Positions 40,043-52,107 of a stretch of DNA of 64,000 bases are shown piece after piece. The translations under genes were made by a program, and so were the position numbers. Source of the stretch: Drosophila miranda (Eukaryota; Arthropoda; Insecta; Diptera; Drosophilidae); NCBI RefSeq assembly GCF_003369915.1, contig NC_046675.1:18042001-18106000 (forward strand), written 5' to 3'. The notes under the pieces were generated by a model that saw nothing but the letters and a program-made list of their open reading frames with translations, was not told where the DNA came from and did no database searches. The stretch's first letter is position 1. The number at the start of each line of letters is the position of its first letter.

Positions 40043-40534
40043 TTTACGGGTTGTTCGTTAGTTGACGCTCCGCCTAGCGTAAATTGCATGCTTGCAAATG
40101 GCTTTAATGGATTACCTTCTGCCTCCAATCCAAGTACTCCCGGCTATCAGAAGGCATCTCAGTTCGCCCCCCAAACGCCTGTTACTTTATACGGAACAGA
40201 TAGAAGCTACAGCCTTTTTAATTCAGGTCCCAGTCCTGCTCCTTCGCTTTATACAGTTGGCTACTGGAATACCCCATCGCCAGTGACCTATTCACCTATT
40301 CACTATACCACTGGTGGTATACCTCAATTTCCGTACAATCCACAGGCACCGGGGGCCAGCCTGAACTCGTCAATGGGCGACTGGTGCACAACCGACATTG
40401 AAGTGCGGATTTATACGCACGACGACACCGACCTTGTTGGACAAACAGGCATTATCAGCACTGTTTTTAATAGTGTGTGCTCTGTATTCTTGCGGGAGGA
40501 AGACTGCAACAGTTATATCCTGAAAACTCAATAA
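40043..40534 (+). pseudogene. Displaced C-terminal fragment of Spt5 (DSIF subunit)
   Basis: An open frame of about 160 codons closely resembles the C-terminal part of the transcription elongation factor Spt5. It has degraded S/T-P repeats (FAPQTPVTLYGTDRSYSLF, NTPSPVTYSP, PYNPQAPGASL) and then the start of the last KOW region (DWCTTDIEVRI, HDDTDLVGQTG, CSVFLREED). The normal Spt5 gene is elsewhere, and the N-terminal domains (NGN and the first KOWs) are absent here. It ends early at a TAA that is part of an AATAAA (40530-40535). Codon changes at usual S-P positions suggest relaxed constraint, yet the frame is open. It is most likely a duplicated fragment or a remnant of a retrocopy. Confidence 0.75.
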
Positions 40535-40656
40535 AAGTGTATGTTTATCCCCATGTTTATCCATAGTGTGTGCTCTGTATTCTTGCGGGAGGAAGACTGC
40601 AACAGTTATATCCTGAAAACTCAATAAAAGTGTATGTTTATCCCCACAAGTGTGGC
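40471..40656 (+). repeat. 93-bp direct tandem duplication at the end of the Spt5 fragment
   Basis: 40471-40563 is repeated immediately at 40564-40656, with near identity, including the stop and the AATAAA signal. It is therefore a recent event. Confidence 0.92.
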
Positions 40657-41264
40657 CAAATTTACAATTGAACACGAATTATTCGAAATATTTCATAAGT
40701 ATATAACAGAATATTATGGTAAAGTTAGTCTGCGTTTTGAGGTGTTTGGACCGAAATATAAATTCTTTCTAAAATAAAGGCTCCAATTCTAAATTATTTT
40801 CTAAATAAAACCTTTAGAAGTTATACACAAATCTTTGCATCTCCTATTTACCAATCTAATATACACATATGTATGTATGTATGTATGTATGATCATATGT
40901 CTGTATTAATTGTTGAGCTTTGTTGTGAAAGAGTGAGAGCCCAACTATACAAGTATTTACTTTATTATCTATTATGTCGTAATTTCAACATTCGTTTGTA
41001 GACAACCGATCTGGTGGCTTAAATAGTAATCTATGATTACCGAATTTCTTCTAAGCGAAAATTCCCTTTGATCAGTCATCTGCTTACTTTTGTCGACTAT
41101 GCACCTTCATCATTTTGAAGCTGCCGTACGTAGGTTGCTATTTATATTTTGGGAATAGAATTTTATAATTTGTACATTCCTATTTTTACACAGTTTAACT
41201 GTACATAGTTGAACTGTAAACATTAAACATTAAGTGAGGAGAAGTTAATAAATACAGTTAACCA
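40657..41264 (+). other. AT-rich intergenic
   Basis: TATG microsatellite near 40866-40890; nothing else is recognised. Confidence 0.6.
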
Positions 41265-42440
41265 CGTTAGACGAGATAGCCTTTCGGAGGAATTAAATGC
41301 TGGTGTCGTTTACATGGTCAGCAATATTCATTTGTATGCGAATGAGCCATTCGTGGTAATCATGGATGAGCTGCATGCCCCTTGGGATAGCGCAACCGGT
41401 AGGAGGTGCTAGCCGTTGCAGCTTTCAACTTGGATGGGACGAACTTAAATTTTTGCACATGAAAGTGGTTAGTTACACTATAAAATATAATGAATATAAT
41501 ATATATTCATATATTTTACTGGCCTTGGTATCTAAGAAGCAATAAACGACTGTCTGTCCACTGTGCTGTACGATCTTCTTCATCTGGGATATGCCCACCC
41601 ATCATTTTGGACGGATTTCCCGCCAATATATTAAACGCCGCCAGGGAGTTCCCTGTGCTATGGGTTCACCTGCACAGACATTTGGCGCAGGAGTACAGCA
41701 TAATGGACACAGTGCACGACCAAACCTATAATTTCAAGTTCCATGTCAACGACTGGAGAGACACGGCAAATCCACCGGTGCATGTTGATTTACAGGGCCG
41801 GATTGCCAGGGGGCCGCGCGACACCTAGACTTAAAAATGAGCGGCTTTTTAAAAAGGTCCTAGTCAATCCAAAGCGCTGGCGTATCCTTAAAGGAGCCGA
41901 TTCGTGAGGCTGTCATGCACACCGCTTTTCCATGCCAGACACTCTCCAAACATCGATATGTCGCACCCATGGGTGGTCAACTGATTGGCCAAATGCAGGT
42001 GAGACAGCAGCGTCGAGGCCGCAGCCAGTTATCCATTGCCCAAACGTTTTGTCAGGACGTGGAGTAGCTGGATGATGGCCTCACGAACGACACAGCTGCG
42101 TTGATTGGCCAGCACCAGGAGCACTTAGTGGCGCAACACCTCATTCACTGCTGAGTCGAGCACACTCTGCTGCAGTCGAATGATCCCCGGCTGCTCATAG
42201 AAATCTGTCTTTCGATTGGGCATCGCTAACATCTGCACCGAGCTTAGCGTACTATGGCCCGATGGCTGTCAGATCGTTCCCAGATACAAATACGGATGTA
42301 TGCGCCATCGGGAAATTTTCAGGGGACTCCACTTGGGGCTGTGTGTGCTGCTCCTCGAATTCATTAACGGCGATGGTTGGATCCGCTGGCATGCAGACGA
42401 CGCATGTCTCTTGACAGTGTCGGGCCCTCTGGCCGGCAGA
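41265..42440 (-). pseudogene. Decayed minus-strand gene, identity uncertain
   Basis: Read on the minus strand, several protein-like segments follow one another with stops and frame changes. In order they are CVVCMPADPTIAVNEFEEQH, MPNRKTDFYEQPGIIRLQQS, VLLVLANQRSCVVREAIIQL, HVLTKRLGNG, LAAASTLLSHLHLANQLTTH and MFGECLAWKSGVHDSLTNRL. Then come SLAAFNILAGNPSKMMGGHI and MQLIHDYHEWLIRIQMNIAD. At least three stops interrupt one frame in 350 bp (41860-42220). The helical-repeat flavour (ANQRSCVVREAIIQLL) recalls the armadillo-like part of BEACH proteins such as LYST/mauve. That is a guess, not a firm match. The plus-strand ORFs here are antisense shadows. Confidence 0.5.
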
Positions 42441-42941
42441 AGTGGTATTTTCTTATTTGAACAGATACATTTTATCGTACAACTTTAAACTATCAATGTC
42501 GCTGACCTTACTATCTTCCATCTTACTATCTTTCTTAAGAACTTCAAAATTATAGGGTAGTCAGAAATTTAGCAGAATTAAAATCTTGCTCTTATGAACA
42601 AAGTTTCCATTGCAAAATACATGAAAAACGAGTTCCAATATTTTGATATGCTAATCAGCTTGTATAAGCTAATTGAAAATTTAATAATCTGGGCCACTTT
42701 TAAAAATTAATTAAAAATCGGTGGCTTACGTCGATTGTTTCGGCTGTTCAAATGCTTTAAAATATGTTCTTAATGAGAAACACGGGGAAGAAACTCCCCA
42801 TTTCTGCTAAAATTACTGGTTCGTGAGAGCAAGAAGGACACATTTAAGCCGGCATTAAAAAATCGGCAAGTACCAAGAATGTTAGATCTTGCCTACAACA
42901 GCATAAAGTCCGACGAAAGCTTTTTCAAATATTTTCATTTG

Positions 42942-43195
42942 GAATACTCTTGTAGCAGTGACATATCACAGAAGTCTGGATACAAAATGTCGTTGCTCTA
43001 GCTCTTATAGTGTCTGAGCACTAGGCGCTCATAGGGACGGACATATGTACATGGCTCAATCGACTCAACTATTGATGCTTCTCAAGAATATATCTACTTT
43101 ACGGGATCAGAAACGCTTCCTTCTGGAAGTTACACACATCTATTTTCACCACAAATCTAATATACACCAATACTCATTTTGAGTATCGGGTATAA
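42942..43195 (-). mobile_element. DINE-1-type element end, reverse strand
   Basis: A 254-bp piece contains the 5' terminus of the element (minus-strand TTATACCCGATACTCAAAAT at 43195) with its subterminal palindrome. The microsatellite is reduced to one GGACGGAC, followed by a short core. The rest is missing. Confidence 0.85.
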
Positions 43196-43335
43196 AAAAA
43201 CAAACAGGAACAATGAAAAGCGCATTGAAGGCACGCGATCTGTTCAACGCGTTACAAATGTGTGCAGCCCGTCACCTAGTAGTTGTCTCGATAGCACTCA
43301 TATACAAGACCCGCAATAGCACCTGATAAAGACAA

Positions 43336-43427
43336 CCTTCGATAGCTCAGTTGGTAGAGCGGTGGACTGTAGACGGGAACTTGCAATAGATATCCATAGG
43401 TCGCTGGTTCAAATCCGGCTCGAAGGA
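43336..43427 (+). tRNA. tRNA-Tyr (GTA) with intron
   Basis: The acceptor stem CCTTCGA pairs with TCGAAGG (43420-43426). The D arm is GCTC/GAGC and the T arm is built around GGTTCAAATCC. The anticodon GTA is at 43369-43371. A 19-base intron (about 43373-43391) follows position 37, as in eukaryotic tRNA-Tyr genes. The anticodon stem GTGGA pairs with TCCAT. All stems close, so it looks functional. Confidence 0.96.
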
Positions 43428-43440
43428 TCTTTGATTTATC

Positions 43441-43445
43441 TTTTT
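43441..43445 (+). terminator. RNA polymerase III terminator of tRNA-Tyr
   Basis: A TTTTT run lies 14 bases after the tRNA end, on the coding strand. Confidence 0.75.
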
Positions 43446-43508
43446 CCTCTATTTGCATTTTAAAATATATGTATTTATAAAGTTGTTGTCTGATATATAT
43501 CTGACATT

Positions 43509-43890
43509 TCTAATATATAAAATTCTCGTGTCCCAAATTTTGTTGCTGAACTCCTCCGAAATGGCTCGACCGATTTTCGTGAAATTTTGTGTGCTTTTCG
43601 GTTAGGTGCGCATCGGCCAACATCTATTTTACACATCCACTCGTACACCTACTCCTACCCTTCTTCTGCGAGCAATGCCAATAAGACGCAGACGGACCAA
43701 TTTGAGTCGTCAAACGATCAAGTCTAGAACCACGCAAGATATAAGAGTATACATTTTAGGTGAACAAATCCAACAAAACAATGCAGATGAGCGTGTGAGC
43801 AGTTACGTGAATCACAATAGAAAGAGGTTCGAGATGAACGAATTCCAGAAAGGCAACTAGAACGGAGAGTAACGCGCAGATACAGGTACG
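43509..43890 (+). mobile_element. Helitron 5' end with start of its protein, truncated
   Basis: This begins with the canonical TC (TCTAATATATAAAATTCTCG) and the phrase CTCCTCCGAAATGGCTCGAC shared by insect Helitron 5' ends. An ORF from ATG 43675 (MPIRRRRTNLSRQTIKSRTT) resembles the basic N-terminal leader of Helitron Rep/helicase proteins and stops at 43860. The Rep and helicase domains are absent, so only the left end remains. Confidence 0.7.
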
Positions 43891-43904
43891 CGCAGGTAAA
43901 AGTA

Positions 43905-44052
43905 CTTTTCGAAAAGCCAAAGGATTGTGGAGAATTTGTGCAAAAAACGTGGTATGAGATTCCAGTGGAGTCTTGCCGTAAACTTATTTGCTAGTATGCC
44001 AAGAAGAAAGTCCGAAGTCATCCAAAATAAGTGTGGCAATACAGGATACTAG
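43905..44052 (+). pseudogene. C-terminus of a Tc1-type transposase, frameshifted
   Basis: The frame from 43905 reads LFEKPKDCGEFVQKTWYEIP, then VESCRKLI. After a one-base shift near 43993 comes MPRRKSEVIQNKCGNTGY with a stop at 44050-44052. This is the typical Tc1 ending (W.EIP..C..LI.SMPRR...VI...G..T.Y). The DDE catalytic core is gone. The terminal arm of the element follows. Confidence 0.8.
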
Positions 44053-44089
44053 TAACAGATTAAGTAATAAGATTGGTAAATAATAAGAA

Positions 44090-44350
44090 AAAAGTGAAAA
44101 AATGCTGATACGCTCTTAGTTTTTCGCTTTGTAGAATTGCTGTAATTAGTATTTTGGCCAACCCTTGTTTATGTTTTTAAGGTTTAATTGATCATAAAAT
44201 ATATATTTTAAATGAAAAATGCTAGTCTACTTTAGGTTAGAAAACTAAAAGTAAATTTGATTTTTTAATTATGTTTATTAGAAAAGTTTTATAGGACGTG
44301 AAAGAAAGCTGATAAGCGTGTACTTATTATTTTGGCCAGTACTGTACATA
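44090..44350 (+). repeat. Tc1-type terminal arm with internal direct repeats
   Basis: Two direct copies of a GCTGATA..GC / TATTTTGGCCA motif end near 44160 and at TTTTGGCCAGTACTGTA (about 44331-44347), some 180 bp apart. This is the IR/DR layout of Tc1/mariner elements with long inverted repeats. It lies directly 3' of the transposase remnant, so it is the right arm of the same element. Confidence 0.65.
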
Positions 44351-47072
44351 ATCGACAGACGTAGAGGAATTGACCAACAACGCCAACAATTTCATCAAGC
44401 ATTTATTTATTTCTTCGACTAGCAAAACAACGTTTGCTGGGTCCCATAGTAATATATAAGATAGTTTGCTCTGACGAACTTATTGATTGGCTAGTACAAG
44501 CGATTAGACATAGAAAAATACTCTGGACACAAGGATTCCTTTTAAAAATCACTTATTTGTATGAAATATAGAATTATGAACAGCTACTCTTTATCTATAT
44601 GTTAAACTGAACTTAATTGGTAGGCAACAAAAATATTAATAGTACACAGTTCTTTTTTTTCTCTATCGATTCCAACTATCGACTTCAGCGTCTTAAGCTT
44701 TCATGTTACTTAAGGGTCCCTGGTTGCAAGATGCAACGAAATATAAATAATTCAATAGCAGAAGCGTCCCTGCAAAAGTGGACTCGTCCTCAGAAGAACC
44801 CCGCACGAGAAGAGCGGAAAAGTATGCAAAAAGTGATTGTGACTCGTTAATGCTTCGAAATATTGTACAGGGAGAAGCAGCTGCTGCAGACGGTTCCGGT
44901 CGGGGATGGCTGTGTAATCACAACATTAATCTAATACGCGTGTTTAGTGCGGCCTGGCGGGCAGCCAACTTAATAATAGCTTTTGGAGCGCTTTGCAATA
45001 AGTAATTAAATCATTTACAACAAATCAAACTGACGGATGAGAAGATAACGCAGTCAAAAAGGATAGCAACGGCCACTCCACTCCACTCCGACTGCGACTT
45101 CGACTCCGACTACGATTCCAGCTCTTAAGCAAATAGTCGCCAAGCTCTTTGGGTCTCTGGGTTTCTGGTGTGGCTTATTATTAATGAGCAAAAGTTTTGC
45201 AAGTTTTCAATTAGTTATGCACCCGTCCACAGTTGCCCGCCAGCAACGCCCCTTTCGCGCGGCCGACTGGAGAATAATCAAGACAAACGGTGGCTCATAA
45301 TAAAATATTTAGTTGGATTTCCCAGGCCAGTCCCAATAATTGACTAGCAACCAACTATTTGTATAACAAGCCGAGACGTTGTTTCCATTCAGGACAGTTA
45401 CGGCGGATTATGGTGCTCGGTTTGGCTCCGCTGCACTCGGGTCGGGTTCTCTAACTGAATCCGACAGCCTGCATCATTTGATTAATTGAATATCAAGGCA
45501 GCATCCACCTGAATACGAGGAGCAGAAACAGCTTGGACTTGTGGGCTTGGGTTGTGGCTTGGCTCGTAAGTTAACCGATGCAGTCATGGTTTCTATTTCA
45601 TAAGGAACTACTCGTACTTATGCCACTTGCAGACCGGTGGTTTTGTACGACTGCATTAATCAGACTTTAATTTCAATAATTTCCTTTTCTTTATATCCAA
45701 AATACATCCATAAGTTTGACTTAGTTAAGCATTAGTTAGTTAAATTAAATCTTAGTATTCTATTCATTATTTTAGTCAAGGTCGGTGTACTGGTACCAAT
45801 TAGGAAATAATTTTCCATTACACATTTATTTTTCTATGTAAATCGGCCATTTAAATATACGATTTCATACTATACTTTTATTTGTGCCTAAAGATCTTTT
45901 TTGGAGTTCCGCTTAACGACACACTTGACAATTCTGTTTCAATTCCCGCTAAGCCACGAAGCAGGTAACACTTGGTCGAGCTACAACAATGAGTGGAGCT
46001 GTGGGCTTGGATGCCTAGGGCTCTAATTACAGTAAAACATTTACGAAGACGCCTGCATGAACATACTTGAATATGTATGTATGTATGTATGTATACATGT
46101 GAAAGAGCTGCTAATAAACATAACATTCCTCAAAGCCCGGAATGGCGGATGGGAGGAAGGCAGGATAGAAGCAGGAAAACCGCATTAACAAGCAGCTGCT
46201 GCATCATACAGATCCTAGGAGTAATTAAGTTTACTCTTATTTAATGAGACACGCGCCACGCGGGACCCAAGCGCAAATCTTATCCGGAAAACCTGGCAAA
46301 CAAACCACAATATGGAAAGGGCCACTACCCTCTTGACAGCAGCCGACCGCAGGCCGGGAGAGGCCAGACCCAGACCCTATCAATGTTAATGCTAATTGTT
46401 ATTGTAGTTAACATGCGGGGCGGGGCGTGGAGAAGTCGAAAGTGCCTGTCCGCTTACCTCAAATTGAATTAGACTCATATGTGGTCGTCAGTTGAGACAG
46501 TTTGCAACTTCTAAACTCAATTTGGTAGCTCACAAAGCCTATACACTGCCAAAAAAAATACGCTTCACACTCAACAGCTCAGTGGGATCAACTACACTGC
46601 ATCTGGACGTTTTTATCAGTGTAGGCTCAGCGCTCACTCTTTTCGAGGGGCCTAACTAAGGCACAGTGAAAATATTTCACAAAATTGCATTACAAACTTT
46701 TCTACCATGCTCAGCAAAATTGCCGTACAAAAGGACCAAACAAAATTTTAGTCATTGTTGTGGAAGATATTGTTCAGAATTCAGTTATCAAGCTGGTATT
46801 CGTGAGTACACGAATGAATTTTATTCGGTGGGTGTGTCTGTAATCATGCGCCCAAATAATTTGGACCAAGCTACATTTTCAGTTTTAATATTTATATTTT
46901 ATTTTATACATATTTATTATTTTATTATTTATTCTGTGAAAGCCGTAATAGCTGTCAAAATTGAATAGGGACAAATAAATATCACATACATACATATATG
47001 TACATATGTATAAAGGTTAATAAAACGAAAAGAACGTCGCGACATCGTCAAGAGTCTAACTGTCTTTATTTT
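44351..47072 (+). other. Intergenic, no gene recognised
   Basis: Mixed sequence with a TATG microsatellite (46076-46094) and short ORFs without recognisable content. Parts at about 45030-45560 and 46120-46500 have balanced base composition and could be regulatory. Confidence 0.5.
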
Positions 47073-47073
47073 G

Positions 47074-47585
47074 CAGTTGTACTAGTAAAACGAGTGGCGT
47101 CTTCAACATCGATCCCGCATTTGGTAAAAGTCATAACGTTTGCCATTATTATCTGAAGGGCACTTGTCGAGGTAGTCCAACGAATGAGGAGCAAATGTGC
47201 ATCGCGCTAGATAATGCTGAGATGGTGAAGTCAATTATCATTCAAAAAGGCCAAAATTGGAAGGAGCTTTAAACTTTTGGGCCAATTTTGAGAATAACGC
47301 TTTTGCAAGCAGGTGTTGAAAAAGGAAATGTCCTACGCTTTACCAAATGAGATCCATGCCGTATTATTGTATCAGGTATGTCCTTGTCAAAGTCCGTATC
47401 ATATGCAGATGATCCTGCCCAATTGCTGACTTTGATCATAAAGCAACACGGTGGTGCCCTGTTTATCCCACGGGTTCGGAGAGGTGTTGTCGTGGGGTCA
47501 ACGAGTATTCAGAATTATTGGCACATGGATTGACCATTGTGCGGTTTTTACTTGATCGGGATATCATTAGATTGGAATGAGTGCG
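47074..47585 (+). pseudogene. Unidentified pseudogene, three in-frame stops
   Basis: One frame stays protein-like for about 170 codons but is cut by three stops. It reads SGVFNIDPAFGKSHNVCHYY, then EEQMCIALDNAEMVKSIIIQ, stop, ITLLQAGVEKGNVLRFTK, stop, MSLSKSVSYADDPAQLLTLI, KQHGGALFIPRVRRGVVVGS, stop. An acceptor-like TTTTGCAG just precedes it. I do not recognise the parent family. Confidence 0.45.
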
Positions 47586-49744
47586 TTTCTATTTTATTTC
47601 CAGACCTAATCTTGTCGCTTTGTTATATTTTGACTATACTATATACAACTTAAATCAATTATGAAACTTTAAAAATACAAAAGAAATTGTCGTTTTTATT
47701 ATTTTGTACGACTTTACATTACTACATAAATACTCGTACATACATATGTACATACTTGCATACTAGTCTGGATGCGCCATAGGCACAATATTATTTTTTT
47801 TAAAGCCAGTTAAATTTGTTTATGGTTTTGCTGATATATACAATCTATATATAACAATAAATAGTTCAGAATAATTATCTAAGTGAGATCTTACAAGCAT
47901 TGTGTAGTTTGGAATAAAAAACTTAAGATTTTTATACTGAAACGTTGATGCATTCGGCCCTCCTCAGGGGACGGGTTTCGATCCTAAATGGCCTTGTTCG
48001 CTCTTGAAAACTGGAAATGTGTTTCAACTATTCGGCCCTTATCCTTTTACTGACTGGAGAAAGTTTTGTTGTTTGACAAATTGTTTTGTGCAGCCGCCCG
48101 AGGAAATAAAAGGCAACATTAAACTGTAAGCGGGGATTGGATCGAGATGGGGATGGGAATAAGAACGCGGTCGAAACAAAATGGAGACGTGGACGTTGCC
48201 ATCATGTGAACTAAATGTAGGGGGAGGACGAATCGGACTCGGAACCGAAGTCAGAGCAGAGTTTAAAGCGCGAACAAGAGCAGCAAAAATTCCACTCCCA
48301 CTCCGCTCCGTGTCGCCTGGTAGTTCCTTCATTCCCTTGCGTCAGTACCCTAACTTTTGCCGCTCTTTTGCTGGCCTTGCGGCTGCAGCGACGCATAAAT
48401 TAGCAAACATGAGGCGAGCGGTGCGCGCAACTATCGCGTCTGCGGAGGAGCCTCCCGTGATCCAGCTCCGCACTCACACCCGGCGCTACCGTCAAATGGC
48501 TTACTGATTGACTACCTACTCTCCCGCCTGTGGGAGCTGTGATGGTGGTACCAACCAGAGGAGAGGACAAGAGGGCCTCTTGTCTGGCTGCAGCAAATTA
48601 GCAATGTTCGTGTGGTCCACTCTCCGCCCTCTGCACGTCAGCCTTTTCCACTCGGACCTTCGCTGGGAAATAAAAGTACTGACATCCCTCGAAAAATTGG
48701 CTAGCGCAATTAATTAAAAAGTTTGCTGCAAAATGCAATCGCAATGAACTCAGCACGGGAAGGCGTTTGCGTGGGGAGTGGCCCTGTATGGAATGCGACG
48801 GGATGGGATGGGTTGAAACAGAATGGTCGTCAGACAAAGCTCTACAAATATTTTTCCAGCTGCCGAAAAATGCGCTAAATTGTTTTTTTCCTGCTGAGAG
48901 AATTTAATTAAAAATTTTGCATATGCCAGGTGGCACTAAAGCAAAAAATAAAGCATTTGATTACGGAAATATATCATGAATAGCTATGAAATTGAAATAC
49001 ATTATGAATAAAGATTAAAATGAGCAGAGCTCGAACATAAAATAGTCGGAGCTTGTCGGTAGAAATAATTCAATCCAATCAATTTATGAATTCATATTTT
49101 TATTCACATCTTAAGGTATATCTATAAAAATGTTAAGGGCATGTGTAATATGTCGCAAAGCTATAGATTATTTAATATGATTTTTACAAAATAGGACTTT
49201 GAGGAATTTAACTTTTCATTAACGTACGCAACATGTGACGACAATTAGGCCGTGCGCACTTGAAAGCGGATCTGAAAACTTATTTATAAGCTCCTAACAA
49301 ACAAACACACTGCAAAGGCGCATGTGTGAGTATTGCTGGCTGATCTGAAAGCTGAAAAAACTCGCAGAAATCAGCTCACCTTATCATCATCAGACCTGAT
49401 ATTTCTTTGCCAATTTGAGCGTACATGGCCTTGGAATACATGAACTGATCCTTTTTTGCAAGACTGATAATGCGGGTATCAGTTGTTTGTAAAGATTTCT
49501 TCTTGCATCCTAGATTTTCAATTAGCACTTCAGATTTGAAAGCATTCTGAATAAAAAATACCGAGCGTCCAAGCCTTTTCGCAATTTCCCGGAGAATTTT
49601 CCTTTCTTTTTAAAGATTTATGGAGAACTTATTTTCTTCAGCAGTACGGCCTATCTAAAGAATTTTTGTTACCTCTCATGTACTTATATATGAAAGAACT
49701 CAATAAAAACCAACAAGCCTTTGATCAAATCCTTATCAAATCCT
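47586..49744 (+). other. Intergenic, no gene recognised
   Basis: Two short ORF-rich, GC-balanced patches (48030-48520 and 48520-48840) lack family features and are open on both strands. The remainder is AT-rich. Confidence 0.45.
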
Positions 49745-49930
49745 TTAAAATTTATAAATAACACCAGTGTACTTTTTTTTTTGGCCAGACCAAAAATGCG
49801 TAGAATTTTATAAAGATGGTTCCCCACTTTAATTTTTGATTTAAATATCCATACATTTACAAAAATTCGAGCTATTCCATAACAAACTATCACGACACCG
49901 ATGTACTTATTTTTTTGGCCAGTAGTGTAG
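49745..49930. repeat. Second Tc1-like terminal arm (solo)
   Basis: Two direct copies of GTACTT(A)TTTTTTTGGCCAG lie about 155 bp apart (near 49770 and 49900). The last ends in AGTAGTGTAG, similar to the arm at 44331. There is no transposase, so this is a solo arm or a small non-autonomous element. Confidence 0.5.
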
Positions 49931-52107
49931 TTCTTGAACTCAAATAAAAGTTTAATAGAAACAGACGGACACATATGTAGATCAGGTCCGTCAGCTTTCA
50001 GATCATCCTTTAACTCAACCTTCAGTTCAGCTTCGCTATCAGCTAGAGTGTTCACCAGCCTTTAAGGCAGCTCATCAAATTCTAAAAATATTCAATGAAG
50101 CTATGAACGTCTTTGGCTTAAAATGTATCTGATTCGGCAGCTGCGCTGTCTGTTTTCAGTACTCGTATTTCCTTTTTCCGTTGGTAATTTTTATAAAAAT
50201 TATGCAGATTAAATGTGGCAGCAAAGTTTGCTTAGCCAGGCAAGTGACATTAAAGTCCCATAAGGCGCATTGGCAGGGACAACAAAGATGTCTAAATAAT
50301 AATGGGAGCGCTCGCGCTGTTTGGGGGGCCGCACAAGTTGATTGAATAAATCACAACAGGTAAATTTCTGTTGAAACCAGACCCGACACGCGTGAGCACA
50401 GGCTGACACACTAAAGAGCGGACTAAAGAGCAGACTAAAGATACGAGTACGAGTATCTGCACATACATATATGTAGAATGTTACTGACTTTATACAGCAC
50501 AGGGACATACTTCGCTGCAGAACAAGTCCTAAGCTTAGCTTCGGGCACACGGCGCATTGGTGGAAAGTTTTCCCATTTATGGCCTGGCAATAATTTGGCC
50601 AAGGAGCGACCAGGCACCCGAGATAACTGGCCATTTACCAACAGTGTGTCACAATTTCTTTAAAAAACTAAACCCCGGTTCTCAGCAGCGCCAGCTCGGA
50701 GGCAATTAAATTAGTGTTCATTTATATTTGATGTCCCCGAAACTTGCACACATTTTTGTATACGAGTATCATCTGGAGCATTCTGTCAAATAAAACCACT
50801 TTGTGCGCCGGGCGCAAACCTTGAGTTCCCTACTTGTCAACCTCAATAGCTCTCTAAATATTTTGTGAAATTAATTGCATGGGGCTGAGGGCTAATTAAA
50901 TACCTCACCGGAATTAGAAGCAAACCGTACGACACGCATATATGTATATGGTCTGGTCTTCCGCACGGAGAATTTCTGCCACCTGTGAGGTGTGCAAAGT
51001 TCACTTGGTAATTAGCATTTTCTATGAGCCATTTCACATGCTTCCTTCCATCGATGCGGAGCGCCACGCTACTATCAAGGCTGTAGGGCAACTTGATATA
51101 TTGAACTCTCCTTATATATTTTCGAATTCAATACATGCAAATTTCACTGCAATTATTTATAAGAATATATCCCCACTAATTGCCCACATTCGACGGCTAA
51201 AGGTCGAGTGTGACGTTAGCGCATTCAATTAAATTTCCTATATATCCAATGAGCTTTCTACCTCTTATGTAAGAAGCTTAATGAAGATAGCAAGCGACCC
51301 AAAAAGATATTTTTTTGTAGGTATTATACGCGTTAAAATTTTTCTGAATCTGGCGAGCTCTTGATAGGTACGAGTACATGTTTTGAAAAGCTCATTATGT
51401 GCATATATTATGTACCGAATTTTGTGTGTAGTCTCCTGTGATATCACACTGAAACAAATGTATCTCACATTTAGATTTTGGTGTATTTTCTTAGCTTCAA
51501 TGGGTCTCCTGTCAACTTGGATGGAAGCCGAGGAACGTACGTACATACGTATGTAACTGCATTAGCTTGGGGAAGCTGAATATTATTTTACTCGTTGTGT
51601 TATAGCTTATGTTGGACATCTGGCGCGATTATCGCAGCATGTTAGCAAACATATGTAGATGCTTTGAAGAGGACAAAAAATATAGCCCACAAGGCGATGC
51701 CTTGGGGATAATAGATTAATCGTGAATACGAGTTCCAGCGGGGATATAAATCCAGAATCTTTTGTGAATGTTCTTAGATATTTATACGAATATGTGTGTA
51801 AATATGATTATGAATTGGTACGATTATGAGTAAGAAATTCAGGTTATACTTTTCCTCTTTCTCCTCTTATACTTATTAAGAAACTTTCAAGTTTGTCATT
51901 CGGAGGAAATTTGGAGAGTCAATTAGGCATTTAGTTAGCAACAAAAACAACAAAATAACGAAAATGTTAATTATAGGCCACGCCCCTCCAGGCACCTTCG
52001 CAGGGGTAACTTTTAAAAACTCATTAATGCATACATTTAGGGCTCCCTTAAATAGCTGCACGAAGCCTCCAGATAGGCAGTTGGATTCCGAGTGTAAGTT
52101 TAAGTAT
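49931..52107 (+). other. Intergenic upstream of the odorant receptor
   Basis: No gene is seen. Repeated TACGAGTA/TACATATG patches are present. The region upstream of 52108 is probably the receptor promoter, but I can identify no core element. Confidence 0.5.

Noticed and set aside
42216-42488. 90-codon plus-strand ORF
   Set aside because: It is antisense to the better-supported decayed minus-strand gene.
48181-48507. 108-codon plus ORF and overlapping minus ORFs
   Set aside because: Open on both strands in a GC-balanced patch, with no domains and no conserved-looking motifs.
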